Positions 1-8,256 of a DNA stretch of 64,000 bases are shown here, in pieces. Source of the stretch: Xanthobacter autotrophicus (GTDB lineage: Bacteria > Pseudomonadota > Alphaproteobacteria > Rhizobiales > Xanthobacteraceae); NCBI RefSeq assembly GCF_043194295.1, contig NZ_JBAFVK010000021.1; one strand, written 5' to 3'. Position 1 is the first letter of the stretch. Each line of letters starts with the position of its first letter. The notes under the pieces were generated by a model. The model was not told the origin of the DNA. It worked only from the letters and a program-made list of their open reading frames with translations, and did no database searches. Made by a program: the position numbers and the translations under genes.

Positions 1-709
1 AGATCATCTTGGACAGGCTGCCGAGATGGATCACCACCGCGCCGGGCACCTGGGGCGCCAACGCCATCAGGCTGGGCGGCGGCGGGGCGCGGAACCACAG
101 GGCACGGTAGGGATCATCCTCGATGATGGCGATCATGCGCTCCGCGCACAAGGCAAGCATGGCCAGCCGTTGGGCTTGCGAGAGCGTCTCTCCGGTGGGG
201 TTGCCGAAGGTCGGCAAGGCATAGACGGCGCGCGCATCAGGTGCCGCATCGAGCGCTTCCGCAAGCCCCGCCATGGCGGTGTCGGAGGCCGCCGCGCCAT
301 AGCCGACCGCTCGCACGCCTACCGCCGCGCAGGCGGAGAGCACTGCCGGATAGACCGGCTCGGGGACCAGTATGGTGGAGCCGGGCGGCGCCAGGGTGCG
401 GATGGCGAGGTCTATGCCCTGCTGCGCGCCGGAGGTGACGAGAAGGCGATGACCGGCCGGCACCTCGACCATGTGCTCCTGAAGCACCGTCAGGAGCAGC
501 GGATCGCCGGCACTCGGACCGTAGGTCCAGGACGGAAAGTCGGCGCCTGCGCGCGTCAGTGCTTCGGCCAGGCCCTCATGGTCATAGGCGTCGCGGGAGG
601 GATGCCCGCTGGCGAGATTGAGCATGCCCGGCCGTGCCGCGAACGGGAAAAGGGCGCGCAGGGGATTGGCGGGAATGCTGGCGATGAAGGGATTGAGGGT
701 GATGCTCAC
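1..709 (-). CDS. PLP-dependent aminotransferase class I/II, 3' end beyond the window
   Basis: This is the N-terminal 236 codons of a fold-type I pyridoxal-phosphate aminotransferase. Translating the minus strand from a GTG at 709 gives a continuous frame with TSGAQQGIDLA (cofactor phosphate region), a PTFGNPTGETLS motif (the conserved substrate/PLP asparagine), IIEDDPYRALWF (the aspartate that binds the pyridine nitrogen) and HLGSLSKM, with the Schiff-base lysine just before the window edge. The family resembles the aminotransferase domain of MocR proteins and 2-aminoadipate aminotransferases. No winged-helix domain precedes it, so it looks like a free-standing enzyme. The start is uncertain: no ATG lies in frame nearby and the ribosome site is weak. 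It diverges from the LysR gene at 793, which may control it. The substrate cannot be read from the sequence. Confidence 0.8.
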   Translation of the reverse strand, partial: MSITLNPFIASIPANPLRALFPFAARPGMLNLASGHPSRDAYDHEGLAEALTRAGADFPSWTYGPSAGDPLLLTVLQEHMVEVPAGHRLLVTSGAQQGIDLAIRTLAPPGSTILVPEPVYPAVLSACAAVGVRAVGYGAAASDTAMAGLAEALDAAPDARAVYALPTFGNPTGETLSQAQRLAMLALCAERMIAIIEDDPYRALWFRAPPPPSLMALAPQVPGAVVIHLGSLSKMI

Positions 710-792
710 GGGCGGGCCGGACTTTCTGGTGGCGACGATACCATTCTTCGGTAGAATGGACGGGCATAGTCCAATAACTGTTGGTTATTCAG

Positions 793-1692
793 ATGGCCGA
801 CGATCCCTTCGATGCCATTCCTCTTCTCGCCTTGCGCCTGCTGCCCCTCGTGGCTCGGCTCGGCAATCTCTCGGAGGCGGCGCGCGCCCTCGATGTCAGC
901 CAGCCGGCGGCGAGCAAGGCCATTGTCCGCGCCGAGGAGATGTGCGGCGTTGCTCTCGTCGTGCGCGGGCGCCGGCCCATGGTGCTCACGGCGGAAGGCC
1001 GCATCCTGGCAGAACACGCGGAACGGCAGGACGAGCTTGCCCGCCTGACGGCGCGCCGCCTGGAGGATTGCCGGGCGCAGGGGGAGGGGCTGGTGCGCAT
1101 CGCTTCGTTCGGGGCGTCGGCCTCCACCCACATCCTGCCGCAGCTCGTGGCCGCGGTGGCCCGGCGCTACCGCAAGCTCCAGATCGAGATCACCGAGAAC
1201 ACCGACCAGCCTACGCTTCAGGCGCTGCACGACGGCCGGGTCGACTTCGCCACCATTGTCGAAATCGACGATCCCGACCTGGAGCTTCTACCGCTCAAGC
1301 ACGATCACCTGATGGCGCTGGTGCGGACCGCAGATCCGCTGGCCCGACACCGGACGCTGGATGCGCAGGCCTTGGCCGCCGTGCCCTTCATCATGACCAA
1401 GGGCGGCAGTGAACCGCTGGTGCGGGCCTGGTTCGCGCGCGGCGGCCACGCCCCCGTGATCCGCCACTCGATCCAGCAGATCACCTCCATCCTCGCTCTG
1501 GTGCGGGCCGGCATGGGGGTGTCGATCATCGCCGAGACCGCGGTGCCGGAGACCCATGCCGGTGTCACAGTGACGCCGCTCGAGCCGAGCTTTCCCCGCA
1601 CCATATGCCTGGCCCGCCGCGTGGGGGGATTTGCCTCCCACGCGGCGGAGATCGTCTGGCGCACCGCCGCCGCGCGCGCCCTCGTTCGCTGA
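793..1692 (+). CDS. LysR-family transcriptional regulator
   Basis: A 299-residue LysR-type regulator. The N-terminal winged helix-turn-helix is clear (GNLSEAARALDVSQPAASKAI, about residues 24-44), followed by the linker helix and an effector-binding domain of the periplasmic-binding-protein type (VRIASFGASASTHILPQLV onward). The domain contains the usual GMGVSIIAE stretch near its C-terminus. A TTG at 781 could start four codons earlier, but the ATG at 793 gives a normal LysR N-terminus. The gene is transcribed away from the aminotransferase at 709, with 83 bp between the starts, an arrangement typical of LysR regulators and their targets. The effector is unknown. The stop at 1692 abuts the convergent hydrolase gene that ends at 1693. 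Confidence 0.9.
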   Translation: MADDPFDAIPLLALRLLPLVARLGNLSEAARALDVSQPAASKAIVRAEEMCGVALVVRGRRPMVLTAEGRILAEHAERQDELARLTARRLEDCRAQGEGLVRIASFGASASTHILPQLVAAVARRYRKLQIEITENTDQPTLQALHDGRVDFATIVEIDDPDLELLPLKHDHLMALVRTADPLARHRTLDAQALAAVPFIMTKGGSEPLVRAWFARGGHAPVIRHSIQQITSILALVRAGMGVSIIAETAVPETHAGVTVTPLEPSFPRTICLARRVGGFASHAAEIVWRTAAARALVR

Positions 1693-2589
1693 TCAGGCCC
1701 CCTTGGGCAGGGCCTTGAGGGCCGGCTTGTCGAAGGCCACCTTTTCCCCGAAGCAGAACACCCGGCCGGCTTGGGCCTTCACGAAGGCCGGATCGAGCCG
1801 CATGGCGCCGGTCTCCGCCCAGATGGCGTCGGCGCGGGCGTTTACCCAGGAGTCGGGGGGCAGCAGGGTTGAGCCCCGCGTCGTCACGTCCCAGATCCCG
1901 TAATGGTGGGGGACGATGAGGCGGGCCTTCAGCCGTTCCGCGATGGCATCCGCCTGTTCATAGCTCAGGACGTGCTGGGAGCCGTCCACCGGCAGCAGCA
2001 GGATGTCGATCTGGCCCAACTGCTCCCACACGCGCTCCGGCGGGTTCGGCCGGTTGTCGCCCCAATGCAGGATTCGAAGGCCGGCGACCTCGACGATCAG
2101 CAGGCAATTGTCGAACGAGCGCCAGTTGTCGGGCGGCGTGGTGCCCACATGGGTCAGTCGGCGGGTCATCTCCGCCCAGTCATAGGCATTGTGCCGGCTG
2201 TCGCTCACATGCTTGTCGGCGATGCCGGTGATGGTCACATCGGCAAAGCTGTAGGTGCCGATCAGCCGGTCGAGAATGACGTTGGCGCTGAGCTGATGCA
2301 GGCCGTCATGGTCGAAATGGGCGTGGGTGGAAAGGGCCACGTCCACCTGCGTCGCGGGGAAATCGTAGAGATACCAGTCCCACGTCCCCCAAGGCGGGTT
2401 GCGCCAGGGGTCGAGCATCAGCGTCAGCCCGGCCGGAGTGGTGATGCGAAAGGCCGAGCCGCCGAAGAAGGCAAGCTCGATGGCGCCGTCCGCCGAGGCT
2501 GCAGGAGCGGCCTCCTGAAGCTCGATCATGTGGTTGTGGTTCTCCGGCTGCCGCCAGGCCCACAGCCCCTCGCTGCTCCTGTCCTTCAT
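1693..2589 (-). CDS. Metallo-beta-lactamase-fold hydrolase (UlaG-like)
   Basis: A 298-residue soluble metallohydrolase. The metal-binding motif STHAHFDHDGLH lies at residues 87-98 (H89, H91, D93, H94, H98), and further ligands are likely at LHWGDNRPNPPE and in the late VPHHYGIWD segment. The layout resembles the UlaG/lactonase-like branch of the superfamily, whose members open lactones, phosphodiesters or N-acyl compounds. No signal peptide is visible. Its start codon overlaps the stop of the upstream amidohydrolase gene by 4 bp, so the two are translationally coupled and probably act on successive intermediates. The substrate is unknown. A ring-opened or lactone product of the HutI-like partner is an inference from the pairing only. 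Confidence 0.85.
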   Translation of the reverse strand: MKDRSSEGLWAWRQPENHNHMIELQEAAPAASADGAIELAFFGGSAFRITTPAGLTLMLDPWRNPPWGTWDWYLYDFPATQVDVALSTHAHFDHDGLHQLSANVILDRLIGTYSFADVTITGIADKHVSDSRHNAYDWAEMTRRLTHVGTTPPDNWRSFDNCLLIVEVAGLRILHWGDNRPNPPERVWEQLGQIDILLLPVDGSQHVLSYEQADAIAERLKARLIVPHHYGIWDVTTRGSTLLPPDSWVNARADAIWAETGAMRLDPAFVKAQAGRVFCFGEKVAFDKPALKALPKGA

Positions 2590-3887
2590 TGTTCATCCCT
2601 CGGGTTGAGCCTGGTCGCGTCCACGAGGACGCGGCCTTTCTTGATCACGACCGCCGCGGCGTTGGAGCCAAAACGGAAGGCCAACTGGCGGAAGTCCGGC
2701 ACGTCGAACACCACCAGGTCCGCCTGCTTGCCGGGGGTGATGGAGCCGATTCGGGCGTCGCGCCGGATCGCCTTCGCGGCATTGAGGGTGACGCCCAGCA
2801 GCGCCTCCTCGGGCGACATGCCGGAGAGGCGGCAGGCGAAGCCCATGCTCATCTGTTGCGACAGGTGCCAGCACACGGGGCAGAGGTCCGTGGCGAGCGC
2901 CACGTTGATGCCCGAGCAGGCGAAGCGGCGGGCGTTCACCGGCCGTGGATGGCCCACCGCCCAGTCGAAGCCGGGAAAGAAGGCGACGCTGGTGCCGGCA
3001 TCAGCCAGCGCGCGCAGGTCGTCATCGCTCAGCATGTTGCCGTGGTCGACGGAGGCGGCCTTCATCTCGGCCGCAAGCCGCGCGCCGCCCACATTGACCC
3101 GCGCATCGGTATGCAGCTTGGCCGCGAGCCCGACATCGGCCGCGGCGGCGAGCACCCGGCGGCACTCTTCAACCGTGAACACGTCCGGGTCCACATAGAC
3201 ATCGCAGAATTCGGCGAGCCCGCGCTCGGCGACGGCGGGAATGGTGTCGGCGATCATCTGGTCCAGATAGCGTGCCGCCCCGTCGCGAGGCCGCGCATGG
3301 GCGCCGAGATAGGTGCCGACGATCTCGACGCCGGTGACCTCCTCCACCAACCGGGCCGCCTCGAGGGAGGCGAGGTCGCTGTCATGGTCGAGCCCGTAGC
3401 CGGACTTGGTCTCGATGGTGGTGGTGCCGAGGGCCAGCATGCTGCGCGCGCGCCGCAGCGCCGCTTCGGCGAGGCGTTCCACCGGCAGTCCGGCATTGAT
3501 GGCGCGGGAGGCGGGCACGCCCCAGACAAGGCCCGCGGCGACGAGACCCTCATCGTCAAGTCCTTGCGTGCGGTGGAAATACTCGCTGGAGCGGTCGCCC
3601 TCGAAGATGAGATGGGTGTGGCAGTCCACCAGCCCGGGGGCGACGATGCCGCCTCTCGCATCGACGATGCGCGTCTGCGCGCCGATCAGCGCCATAATCG
3701 CGAAGGCAGGTCCCACGGCCGCGATCAATTCGCCCCGGACCGCGACGGCGCCCCCCTCCACCACGCCGATGCCGTCGGGCTTGCCGGGGTCGCATAGCAC
3801 CACCTGCCGGGCACCGAGGATCACAAGGTCGGCAGGGGGCGTATCGGTGGGGGGCTTGTCCTGAACTGGCGTTTCCCGAGCGAGCAC
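2586..3887 (-). CDS. Imidazolonepropionase-like amidohydrolase
   Basis: A 433-residue metal-dependent amidohydrolase of the HutI subgroup. It has the N-terminal beta sandwich, the CHTHLIFEGDRSSEY metal motif (H90, H92), TTTIETKSGYGLD, TYLGAHARP, HTDARVNVGG (a metal histidine), a VDHGNML histidine and a closing ATDLCP aspartate. Real imidazolonepropionases have an ATDxNPG segment at this last position. Here it reads ATDLCPVCWHLSQQ, so the substrate pocket probably differs. No hutH, hutU or hutG lies nearby, which also argues against histidine degradation. I chose the GTG at 3887, preceded by GGAGAG; a GTG at 3917 would add ten residues. It overlaps the hydrolase gene at 2589 and diverges from the TetR-Liv operon across an AT-rich region. 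Confidence 0.82.
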   Translation of the reverse strand: MLARETPVQDKPPTDTPPADLVILGARQVVLCDPGKPDGIGVVEGGAVAVRGELIAAVGPAFAIMALIGAQTRIVDARGGIVAPGLVDCHTHLIFEGDRSSEYFHRTQGLDDEGLVAAGLVWGVPASRAINAGLPVERLAEAALRRARSMLALGTTTIETKSGYGLDHDSDLASLEAARLVEEVTGVEIVGTYLGAHARPRDGAARYLDQMIADTIPAVAERGLAEFCDVYVDPDVFTVEECRRVLAAAADVGLAAKLHTDARVNVGGARLAAEMKAASVDHGNMLSDDDLRALADAGTSVAFFPGFDWAVGHPRPVNARRFACSGINVALATDLCPVCWHLSQQMSMGFACRLSGMSPEEALLGVTLNAAKAIRRDARIGSITPGKQADLVVFDVPDFRQLAFRFGSNAAAVVIKKGRVLVDATRLNPRDEQ

Positions 3888-4282
3888 CTTTTTCTCTCCA
3901 TGCCTGACGCGTGACACTTTTCAGGAATGAACGCGGGCCAAAGCTGGAACCCGATGTACACGGCGCGGGGCGCGGCATCAAATCTGTATAAATAATTTCA
4001 ATATTAAATTGAATTAGTGTATCGCGATTTATGTCGCACTATCGGATTATTTACGAAATAATTAAGTGTGTATTTACCTTCTTAAATTATTAACTTATCT
4101 GGAGTGAATAAATATTGAACAGGGAATAATCTGCGGGGCTGACGTTTATACAAGAAATGGCCAATGCGTCTTCGTTCGTGGGGCAGGCGCCGGCGATCTG
4201 CCGTGGGTGGTGCGCATAAAACAAGCAGTCATGACTGACTTTTTTGCGCGCGACCCCGGCCGGCGCATGTCAGGCTTCGAGC
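3888..4282. promoter_or_regulatory. AT-rich divergent control region with inverted repeats
   Basis: This is the intergenic stretch between the amidohydrolase and TetR genes. From about 3975 to 4120 the base composition drops far below the surrounding high-GC DNA. It contains two inverted repeats: TTCAAT n5 ATTGAA at 3997-4013 and ATTATTT-ACG-AAATAAT at 4046-4062. Both are credible operators for the adjacent TetR protein or another regulator of the two divergent operons. No convincing ORF lies here. Confidence 0.55.
4046..4062. promoter_or_regulatory. 17-bp inverted repeat, candidate TetR operator
   Basis: Perfect 7-bp arms ATTATTT and AAATAAT flank a 3-nt centre in the divergent region between the amidohydrolase and tetR genes. 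The size and position fit a dimeric repressor site. A second, looser repeat (TTCAAT/ATTGAA) lies about 45 bp away. Confidence 0.4.
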
Positions 4283-4972
4283 ATGGAAACCATACTCCTC
4301 AGACAAGAAGGCGAGACCGTCGATGGCCGCGAGCTGAAGGGGGCCGCCATGCGCGCCCGCCTGCGCGCCGCCACCGAGGAACTCATCGCCGAGGTGGGCG
4401 TGAACGCCGCATCCGCAGCCGCCATCGCCCAGAAATGTGGGGTCTCCCGCGGCGCGATGCTGCACCATTACCCGACGCGCGATGAGCTGATCATCGACAC
4501 CGCAGCTCATTTCTGGCGGCGCGCCCGCGACATCGTCGCCACGCTCGCCGACGATATGAGCGCCGGGCGCACCGACGTGGCGACCTTCGTCGACCGCCTC
4601 TACGAGGATGTGTTCCGCGCCAACGCCCTGGTCACCATGCTCGACCTCATGGTCTCCGGCCGCGACACGCGGGTCGGCGAGGCGGTGAACGAGATCCTGA
4701 CCGACCTGTTCCGCTCCTATGAGGATCTGGGCGTCAAGGCGTTCGACGTCTCCGGCGTGCCACCGGAGCGTATCCACGTGGTCATCACCCTCATCGTCTC
4801 CACCCTGCGCGGGCTGCGCATCCAGGACAACATCCATCGCGACGAGGCCCGCGTGCGGGACGTGCTCGCCATGCTGGTGGATGCGGTCCATGTGATCCTC
4901 GATCGCGAGCGCGCCGCCGCTCCGGCGGCTACCCCAGCGCCGCGCGCGCGTTCCGCCCGGAGGCGGTCATGA
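4283..4972 (+). CDS. TetR-family transcriptional regulator
   Basis: A 229-residue TetR/AcrR regulator. The N-terminal helix-turn-helix is recognisable (LIAEVGVNAASAAAIAQKCG, then SRGAMLHHYPTRDELI). The helical ligand-binding domain follows, and the C-terminus ends in an Ala/Pro/Arg-rich tail. The ATG at 4283 was preferred over an upstream in-frame start at 4244, which would add a non-conserved leader. Its stop overlaps the start of the ABC ATPase gene by 4 bp, so it is the first gene of the Liv operon and probably senses the transported substrate or its CoA/acid derivative. It most likely represses its own operon and the divergent amidohydrolase operon through the AT-rich region upstream. Confidence 0.9.
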   Translation: METILLRQEGETVDGRELKGAAMRARLRAATEELIAEVGVNAASAAAIAQKCGVSRGAMLHHYPTRDELIIDTAAHFWRRARDIVATLADDMSAGRTDVATFVDRLYEDVFRANALVTMLDLMVSGRDTRVGEAVNEILTDLFRSYEDLGVKAFDVSGVPPERIHVVITLIVSTLRGLRIQDNIHRDEARVRDVLAMLVDAVHVILDRERAAAPAATPAPRARSARRRS

Positions 4973-5757
4973 CCGAACCGCGCGCCGATGCCCCGCCCCG
5001 AATCGAGGCCAACGGGCTTACCAAGCGCTTCAGCGGCGTTACCGTCGTGGACAACGTCTCCTTCCTGGTGGAGCCAGGTCAGATCCTCGGCCTCATCGGC
5101 CCCAACGGCGCCGGCAAGACGACCCTGTTCAACCTGATGTCCGGCGTGCTCAAGCCCGATGCCGGCCGCCTGGTGGTGAACGGCGTGGAGGCGAGCGGCC
5201 TTCCGCCCCACCGCCTCGCCCGGCTGGGGCTGGTGCGCACCTTCCAGCTCGCCCGCGAACTCGACAAGCTCACGGTGCTCGAGAACGTGCTCCTCGCCGC
5301 GCGGACAAATGCCGGCGAAAGCCTCACCGGCGCCCTTTTCCGGCCCGCTGCGGTACGCCTCGACGAGCGGGCGGCCACCGAGCGGGCCCGCGAGATGCTG
5401 GCCCTGGTCTCGCTCTCGGATCACGAGTCCAAGCCCGCAGCAAACCTGTCCGGCGGTCAGAAGAAGCTGCTGGAGATGGCGCGCTGCCTGATGGCGGAGG
5501 CGGACACCATCCTCCTCGACGAGATCGCAGCAGGGGTGGCGCCGCACCTCGTGGACGAGATCGCCCTGCTCATCCAGCGGCTCAACCGCGAGCACGGCAA
5601 GACCTTCGTGGTCATCGAGCACAATATCGGTTTCATCCGCGCGTTGGCCTCCCGCGTGGTGGTGATGGCCGCCGGCCGCGTGCTGGCGGAAGGCAGCTTT
5701 GCCCATGTCTCCGCCAATCCCGCCGTCGTCGAATCCTACCTGGGACAGGCCGCATGA
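4969..5757 (+). CDS. livG: ABC transporter ATP-binding protein, LivG type
   Basis: A 262-residue cytoplasmic ATPase of the branched-chain amino acid (HAAT) transporter family. Visible motifs are Walker A GPNGAGKTTLFNLMSG, the Q-loop in VRTFQLARELDKLTVLENV, the signature LSGGQKKLLEMAR, Walker B DTILLDEIAAGVAP and the switch histidine in VIEHNIGF. Walker B reads LLDEIAAG where LLDEPAAG is usual, a conservative departure seen in some family members. It is coupled to tetR upstream and livF downstream through 4-bp overlaps. It would energise uptake together with the LivHM permeases and the binding protein encoded downstream. The substrate cannot be deduced; family members carry amino acids, amides, urea and aromatic acids. 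Confidence 0.9.
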   Translation: MTEPRADAPPRIEANGLTKRFSGVTVVDNVSFLVEPGQILGLIGPNGAGKTTLFNLMSGVLKPDAGRLVVNGVEASGLPPHRLARLGLVRTFQLARELDKLTVLENVLLAARTNAGESLTGALFRPAAVRLDERAATERAREMLALVSLSDHESKPAANLSGGQKKLLEMARCLMAEADTILLDEIAAGVAPHLVDEIALLIQRLNREHGKTFVVIEHNIGFIRALASRVVVMAAGRVLAEGSFAHVSANPAVVESYLGQAA

Positions 5758-6464
5758 CGCTTCTGTGCCTCCAGAACCTGCGCGCCGGATATGGCGGCGG
5801 CGACATCGTCCACGGCGTCGACCTTGCGGTCGCGCCGGGCGAGATGGTCGCCCTCGTCGGGCCCAACGGCGCCGGCAAGTCCACCCTTCTCAAGGCCATT
5901 GCCGGCGTGGCCAAGGTCACCGGCGGAACGCTGACGCTGGACGAGCGGAACCTCATTCCCCTCACCCCGGCCGCCCGCGCCCAGGCGGGCGCGGTGTTCA
6001 TGCCGCAGGACCGCAACGTGTTCCGCACGCTCACCGTCACCGAGAACCTGTCCGTCAGCGCCTGGGGCTGCCGCGACATCGCACAGCGGCGCGCGGAGGT
6101 GACGAGCCTTCTACCCACCATGCGCCCCTATATGCACAAGCGGGCCGGCGGCCTGTCGGGCGGCCAGCGGCAGATGGTTGCGCTCGGCATGGCGCTGATG
6201 GCCCGGCCCCGCGTTCTGCTGGTGGACGAGCCCACCGCGGGACTGTCTCCCCTGCTGGTGGGCGAGATGCTGGACGTGCTGCGCGAGCTCGCAGCGGCCG
6301 CCGCCCTCGGCATCCTCATCGTCGAGCAGAACGCCCGCGCGGCCCTTGAGCGGGCAGACCGGGCGCTCGTGCTGGTGGACGGCCGGGTGGTGCGGTCGGG
6401 CAGCGCGGCGGTGCTGGCGCAGGAGCCGGATTTCGGCGCGCTCTTCTTCGGGGAGGCTGCCTGA
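5754..6464 (+). CDS. livF: ABC transporter ATP-binding protein, LivF type
   Basis: A 236-residue second ATPase of the same Liv-type transporter. It has Walker A GPNGAGKSTLLKAIAG, the signature LSGGQRQMVALGMALM, Walker B VLLVDEPTAGLSP, and the characteristic LivF closing part with IVEQNARAALERADRALVLVDGRVV. The start overlaps livG by 4 bp, and the last base of its stop codon is the first base of livH. The heterodimer LivG-LivF drives transport through LivH-LivM. Nothing in the protein is unusual for the family, so the assignment is firm at subunit level and open for substrate. Confidence 0.92.
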   Translation: MTLLCLQNLRAGYGGGDIVHGVDLAVAPGEMVALVGPNGAGKSTLLKAIAGVAKVTGGTLTLDERNLIPLTPAARAQAGAVFMPQDRNVFRTLTVTENLSVSAWGCRDIAQRRAEVTSLLPTMRPYMHKRAGGLSGGQRQMVALGMALMARPRVLLVDEPTAGLSPLLVGEMLDVLRELAAAAALGILIVEQNARAALERADRALVLVDGRVVRSGSAAVLAQEPDFGALFFGEAA

Positions 6465-7321
6465 TGCAGATGTTCATCAATGCGCTGGCGACGGCGGCGA
6501 TCCTTGCACCGGCAGCGGTTGCCTTCACCCTCATCTTCACCTTGTTCCGCTACGCCAATTTCGCGGCCGGCGGCTTTGTCACCGTGGGCGCCTTCGCCGC
6601 TTGGACGCTGAACGCGCCGCTCGGCCTGCCGCTCTGGGCCGGGGGCGTCGGCGCCATGGGCGTGTGCGCGGGGGCGGTGGCGCTCAGCGACCGGGTGGTC
6701 TTCCGGCCCCTGCGCGGCCGGAGCGGCGGCACGCTGCTGCTCGTCTCCATCGCCTTGTCCTTCGTCATCGAGAACATCATCCGCTTCTGCTTCGGCGCGC
6801 AGGTGAAGGGCTTCGACCTGCCGCTCACTGGCCCCATGGTCTTCGCCGGCCTGCGGGTGCCCAAGGAGACCGTCTGGGTCATCTCCATCTCGCTCATCGC
6901 CACCCTGGCGGTGGGTGCGCTCCTAACCTTTACGCCCATCGGCCGGGCGCTGCGGGCGGTGGCGGACAATGCCTCCCTCGCCAATGTGCGCGGCCTGCCT
7001 GTGCCGGGCGTGGAGGCTTTCGGGGTCATCGTCGCCGGGGCCCTGTTCGGCCTCTCGGGGACGCTGGTGGGCGTGGATCTCGCCATCGATCCCAACCTCA
7101 ACTGGGCCATCGCCATCCCGGTGATCGCCGCGGCCATCGTCGGCGGCCTCGGCTCGCCGCTGGGGGCGGCCATCGGCGCCGTCGTCATCGGGCTCGCGGA
7201 GGAACTGACCGCGGCCCACTTCTCGCCCACCTACAAGGGCGCCGTGGGCTTCGTGGTGATCGCCCTCGTGCTGCTGCTGCGCCCGCAGGGGCTGCTCGGC
7301 ACCAAGGTGGAGCGCAAGTAA
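6464..7321 (+). CDS. livH: Branched-chain amino acid-type ABC permease, LivH
   Basis: A 285-residue inner-membrane permease. The hydrophobic profile suggests eight or so membrane segments, beginning with ILAPAAVAFTLIFTLFRYANFA. The LivH fingerprint GRALRAVADNASLANVRGLPV, the cytoplasmic loop that contacts the ATPases, is present at about residues 160-180, and the GLGSPLGAAIGAVVIGLAEE segment follows. It starts at the last base of the livF stop codon, so the genes are coupled. With LivM it forms the translocation pathway. Confidence 0.92.
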   Translation: MQMFINALATAAILAPAAVAFTLIFTLFRYANFAAGGFVTVGAFAAWTLNAPLGLPLWAGGVGAMGVCAGAVALSDRVVFRPLRGRSGGTLLLVSIALSFVIENIIRFCFGAQVKGFDLPLTGPMVFAGLRVPKETVWVISISLIATLAVGALLTFTPIGRALRAVADNASLANVRGLPVPGVEAFGVIVAGALFGLSGTLVGVDLAIDPNLNWAIAIPVIAAAIVGGLGSPLGAAIGAVVIGLAEELTAAHFSPTYKGAVGFVVIALVLLLRPQGLLGTKVERK

Positions 7322-7326
7322 GCCCC

Positions 7327-8256
7327 ATGGATGCCTATCTCGTCGCCATCCTCACCATCGCCGGGATCTACATCATCCTCGCGCTCGCCCTGAATTTGCA
7401 GTTCGGGCTGACCGGCCTCGTCAATTTTGGCGTCGTGGGCTTCTTCTGCCTCGGTGCCTATGCCAGCGGCATCGCCACCGAAAGCTTCCATGCCCCCTTC
7501 GTCGGCGGCCTCTGCGTGGCGATGGTGACGGGCGCCGTCGCCGGGGGGCTGCTGGCGCTGCTCTCCCTGCGCCTGTCCGGCGACTTCCTCGCCATTGTCA
7601 CCCTGGGCTTCGCCGAGACCATCCGGCTCATCTTCAACAACGAGGACTGGCTCACCGGCGGCCCCAAGGGCCTGCTGATCATGACCCGCCCCGTGCTCGC
7701 CGATTACAGTCGCTCGGCCAATGCGTGGATGGTGCTCGCCGTCGTCCTGACCGGGGCCGTCCTCACACTGGCGCTGATGCTGCGTCTGGCCGGCACACCC
7801 TACGGCCGCGTGTTGCGCGCCATCCGCGAAGACGAGCTGGTTCCCGCGACCCTGGGCAAGAACGTCTTTGTCTATCGCCTCCAGTCCTTCGTCATCGGCA
7901 GCGTGCTCATGGCCGCCGCCGGCTCGCTCTATGCCCACTACGTGCAGACCATCACGCCGGACAACTTCACGACGCCGGTGGCAATCCTGGTGTGGATGTC
8001 GGTCATCGTCGGCGGCCCCGGCAACATGCTCGGCTCCGTGATCGGGGCGCTGGTGGTGGTGACCATCTACGAAGGCAGCCGCTTCCTCACCCCCTGGCTC
8101 GGCTTTCTCGATGCCGAGCAGGTCTCGGCCCTGCGTTTCATCGTCATCGGCACGGTGCTGATCCTCGTCATCCGCTTCCGCCCCGAGGGGTTGCTGCCCG
8201 AGCCGAAGCATACGCCCGTCGTGCCCGCCACCCGCCGCCCCGCACTGAAAGGATAA
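7327..8256 (+). CDS. livM: Branched-chain amino acid-type ABC permease, LivM
   Basis: A 309-residue inner-membrane permease. It has many membrane segments and the LivM motifs LNLQFGLTGLVNFGVVGFF near the N-terminus, GDFLAIVTLGFAETIR and GRVLRAIREDELVPATLGKN (the coupling loop). The GGPGNMLGSVIGALVV stretch near the end is also typical. The ATG at 7327 lies five bases after the livH stop. A much longer open frame runs into it from upstream, but that part is an overlap artefact with livF/livH. The stop overlaps the ATG of the binding-protein gene. Confidence 0.92.
   Translation: MDAYLVAILTIAGIYIILALALNLQFGLTGLVNFGVVGFFCLGAYASGIATESFHAPFVGGLCVAMVTGAVAGGLLALLSLRLSGDFLAIVTLGFAETIRLIFNNEDWLTGGPKGLLIMTRPVLADYSRSANAWMVLAVVLTGAVLTLALMLRLAGTPYGRVLRAIREDELVPATLGKNVFVYRLQSFVIGSVLMAAAGSLYAHYVQTITPDNFTTPVAILVWMSVIVGGPGNMLGSVIGALVVVTIYEGSRFLTPWLGFLDAEQVSALRFIVIGTVLILVIRFRPEGLLPEPKHTPVVPATRRPALKG

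Noticed and set aside
26..754. 242-codon open frame on the plus strand
   Set aside because: It is antisense to the aminotransferase, which shows clear family motifs. The frame encodes Arg/Gly-rich sequence with no domain, a usual effect of high GC.
1903..3797. Long plus-strand frames of 431 and 402 codons
   Set aside because: Both lie opposite the hydrolase and amidohydrolase genes and have no recognisable motifs. They are antisense artefacts.
2586..3887. hutI of a histidine degradation pathway
   Set aside because: No hutU, hutH, hutG or hutC lies near, and the usual ATDxNPG segment is changed. Kept as imidazolonepropionase-like only.
6346..7326. N-terminal extension of livM to give a 636-residue protein
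   Set aside because: The extra 327 residues overlap livF and livH in another frame and are Arg/Gly-rich. The ATG at 7327 gives a normal LivM.
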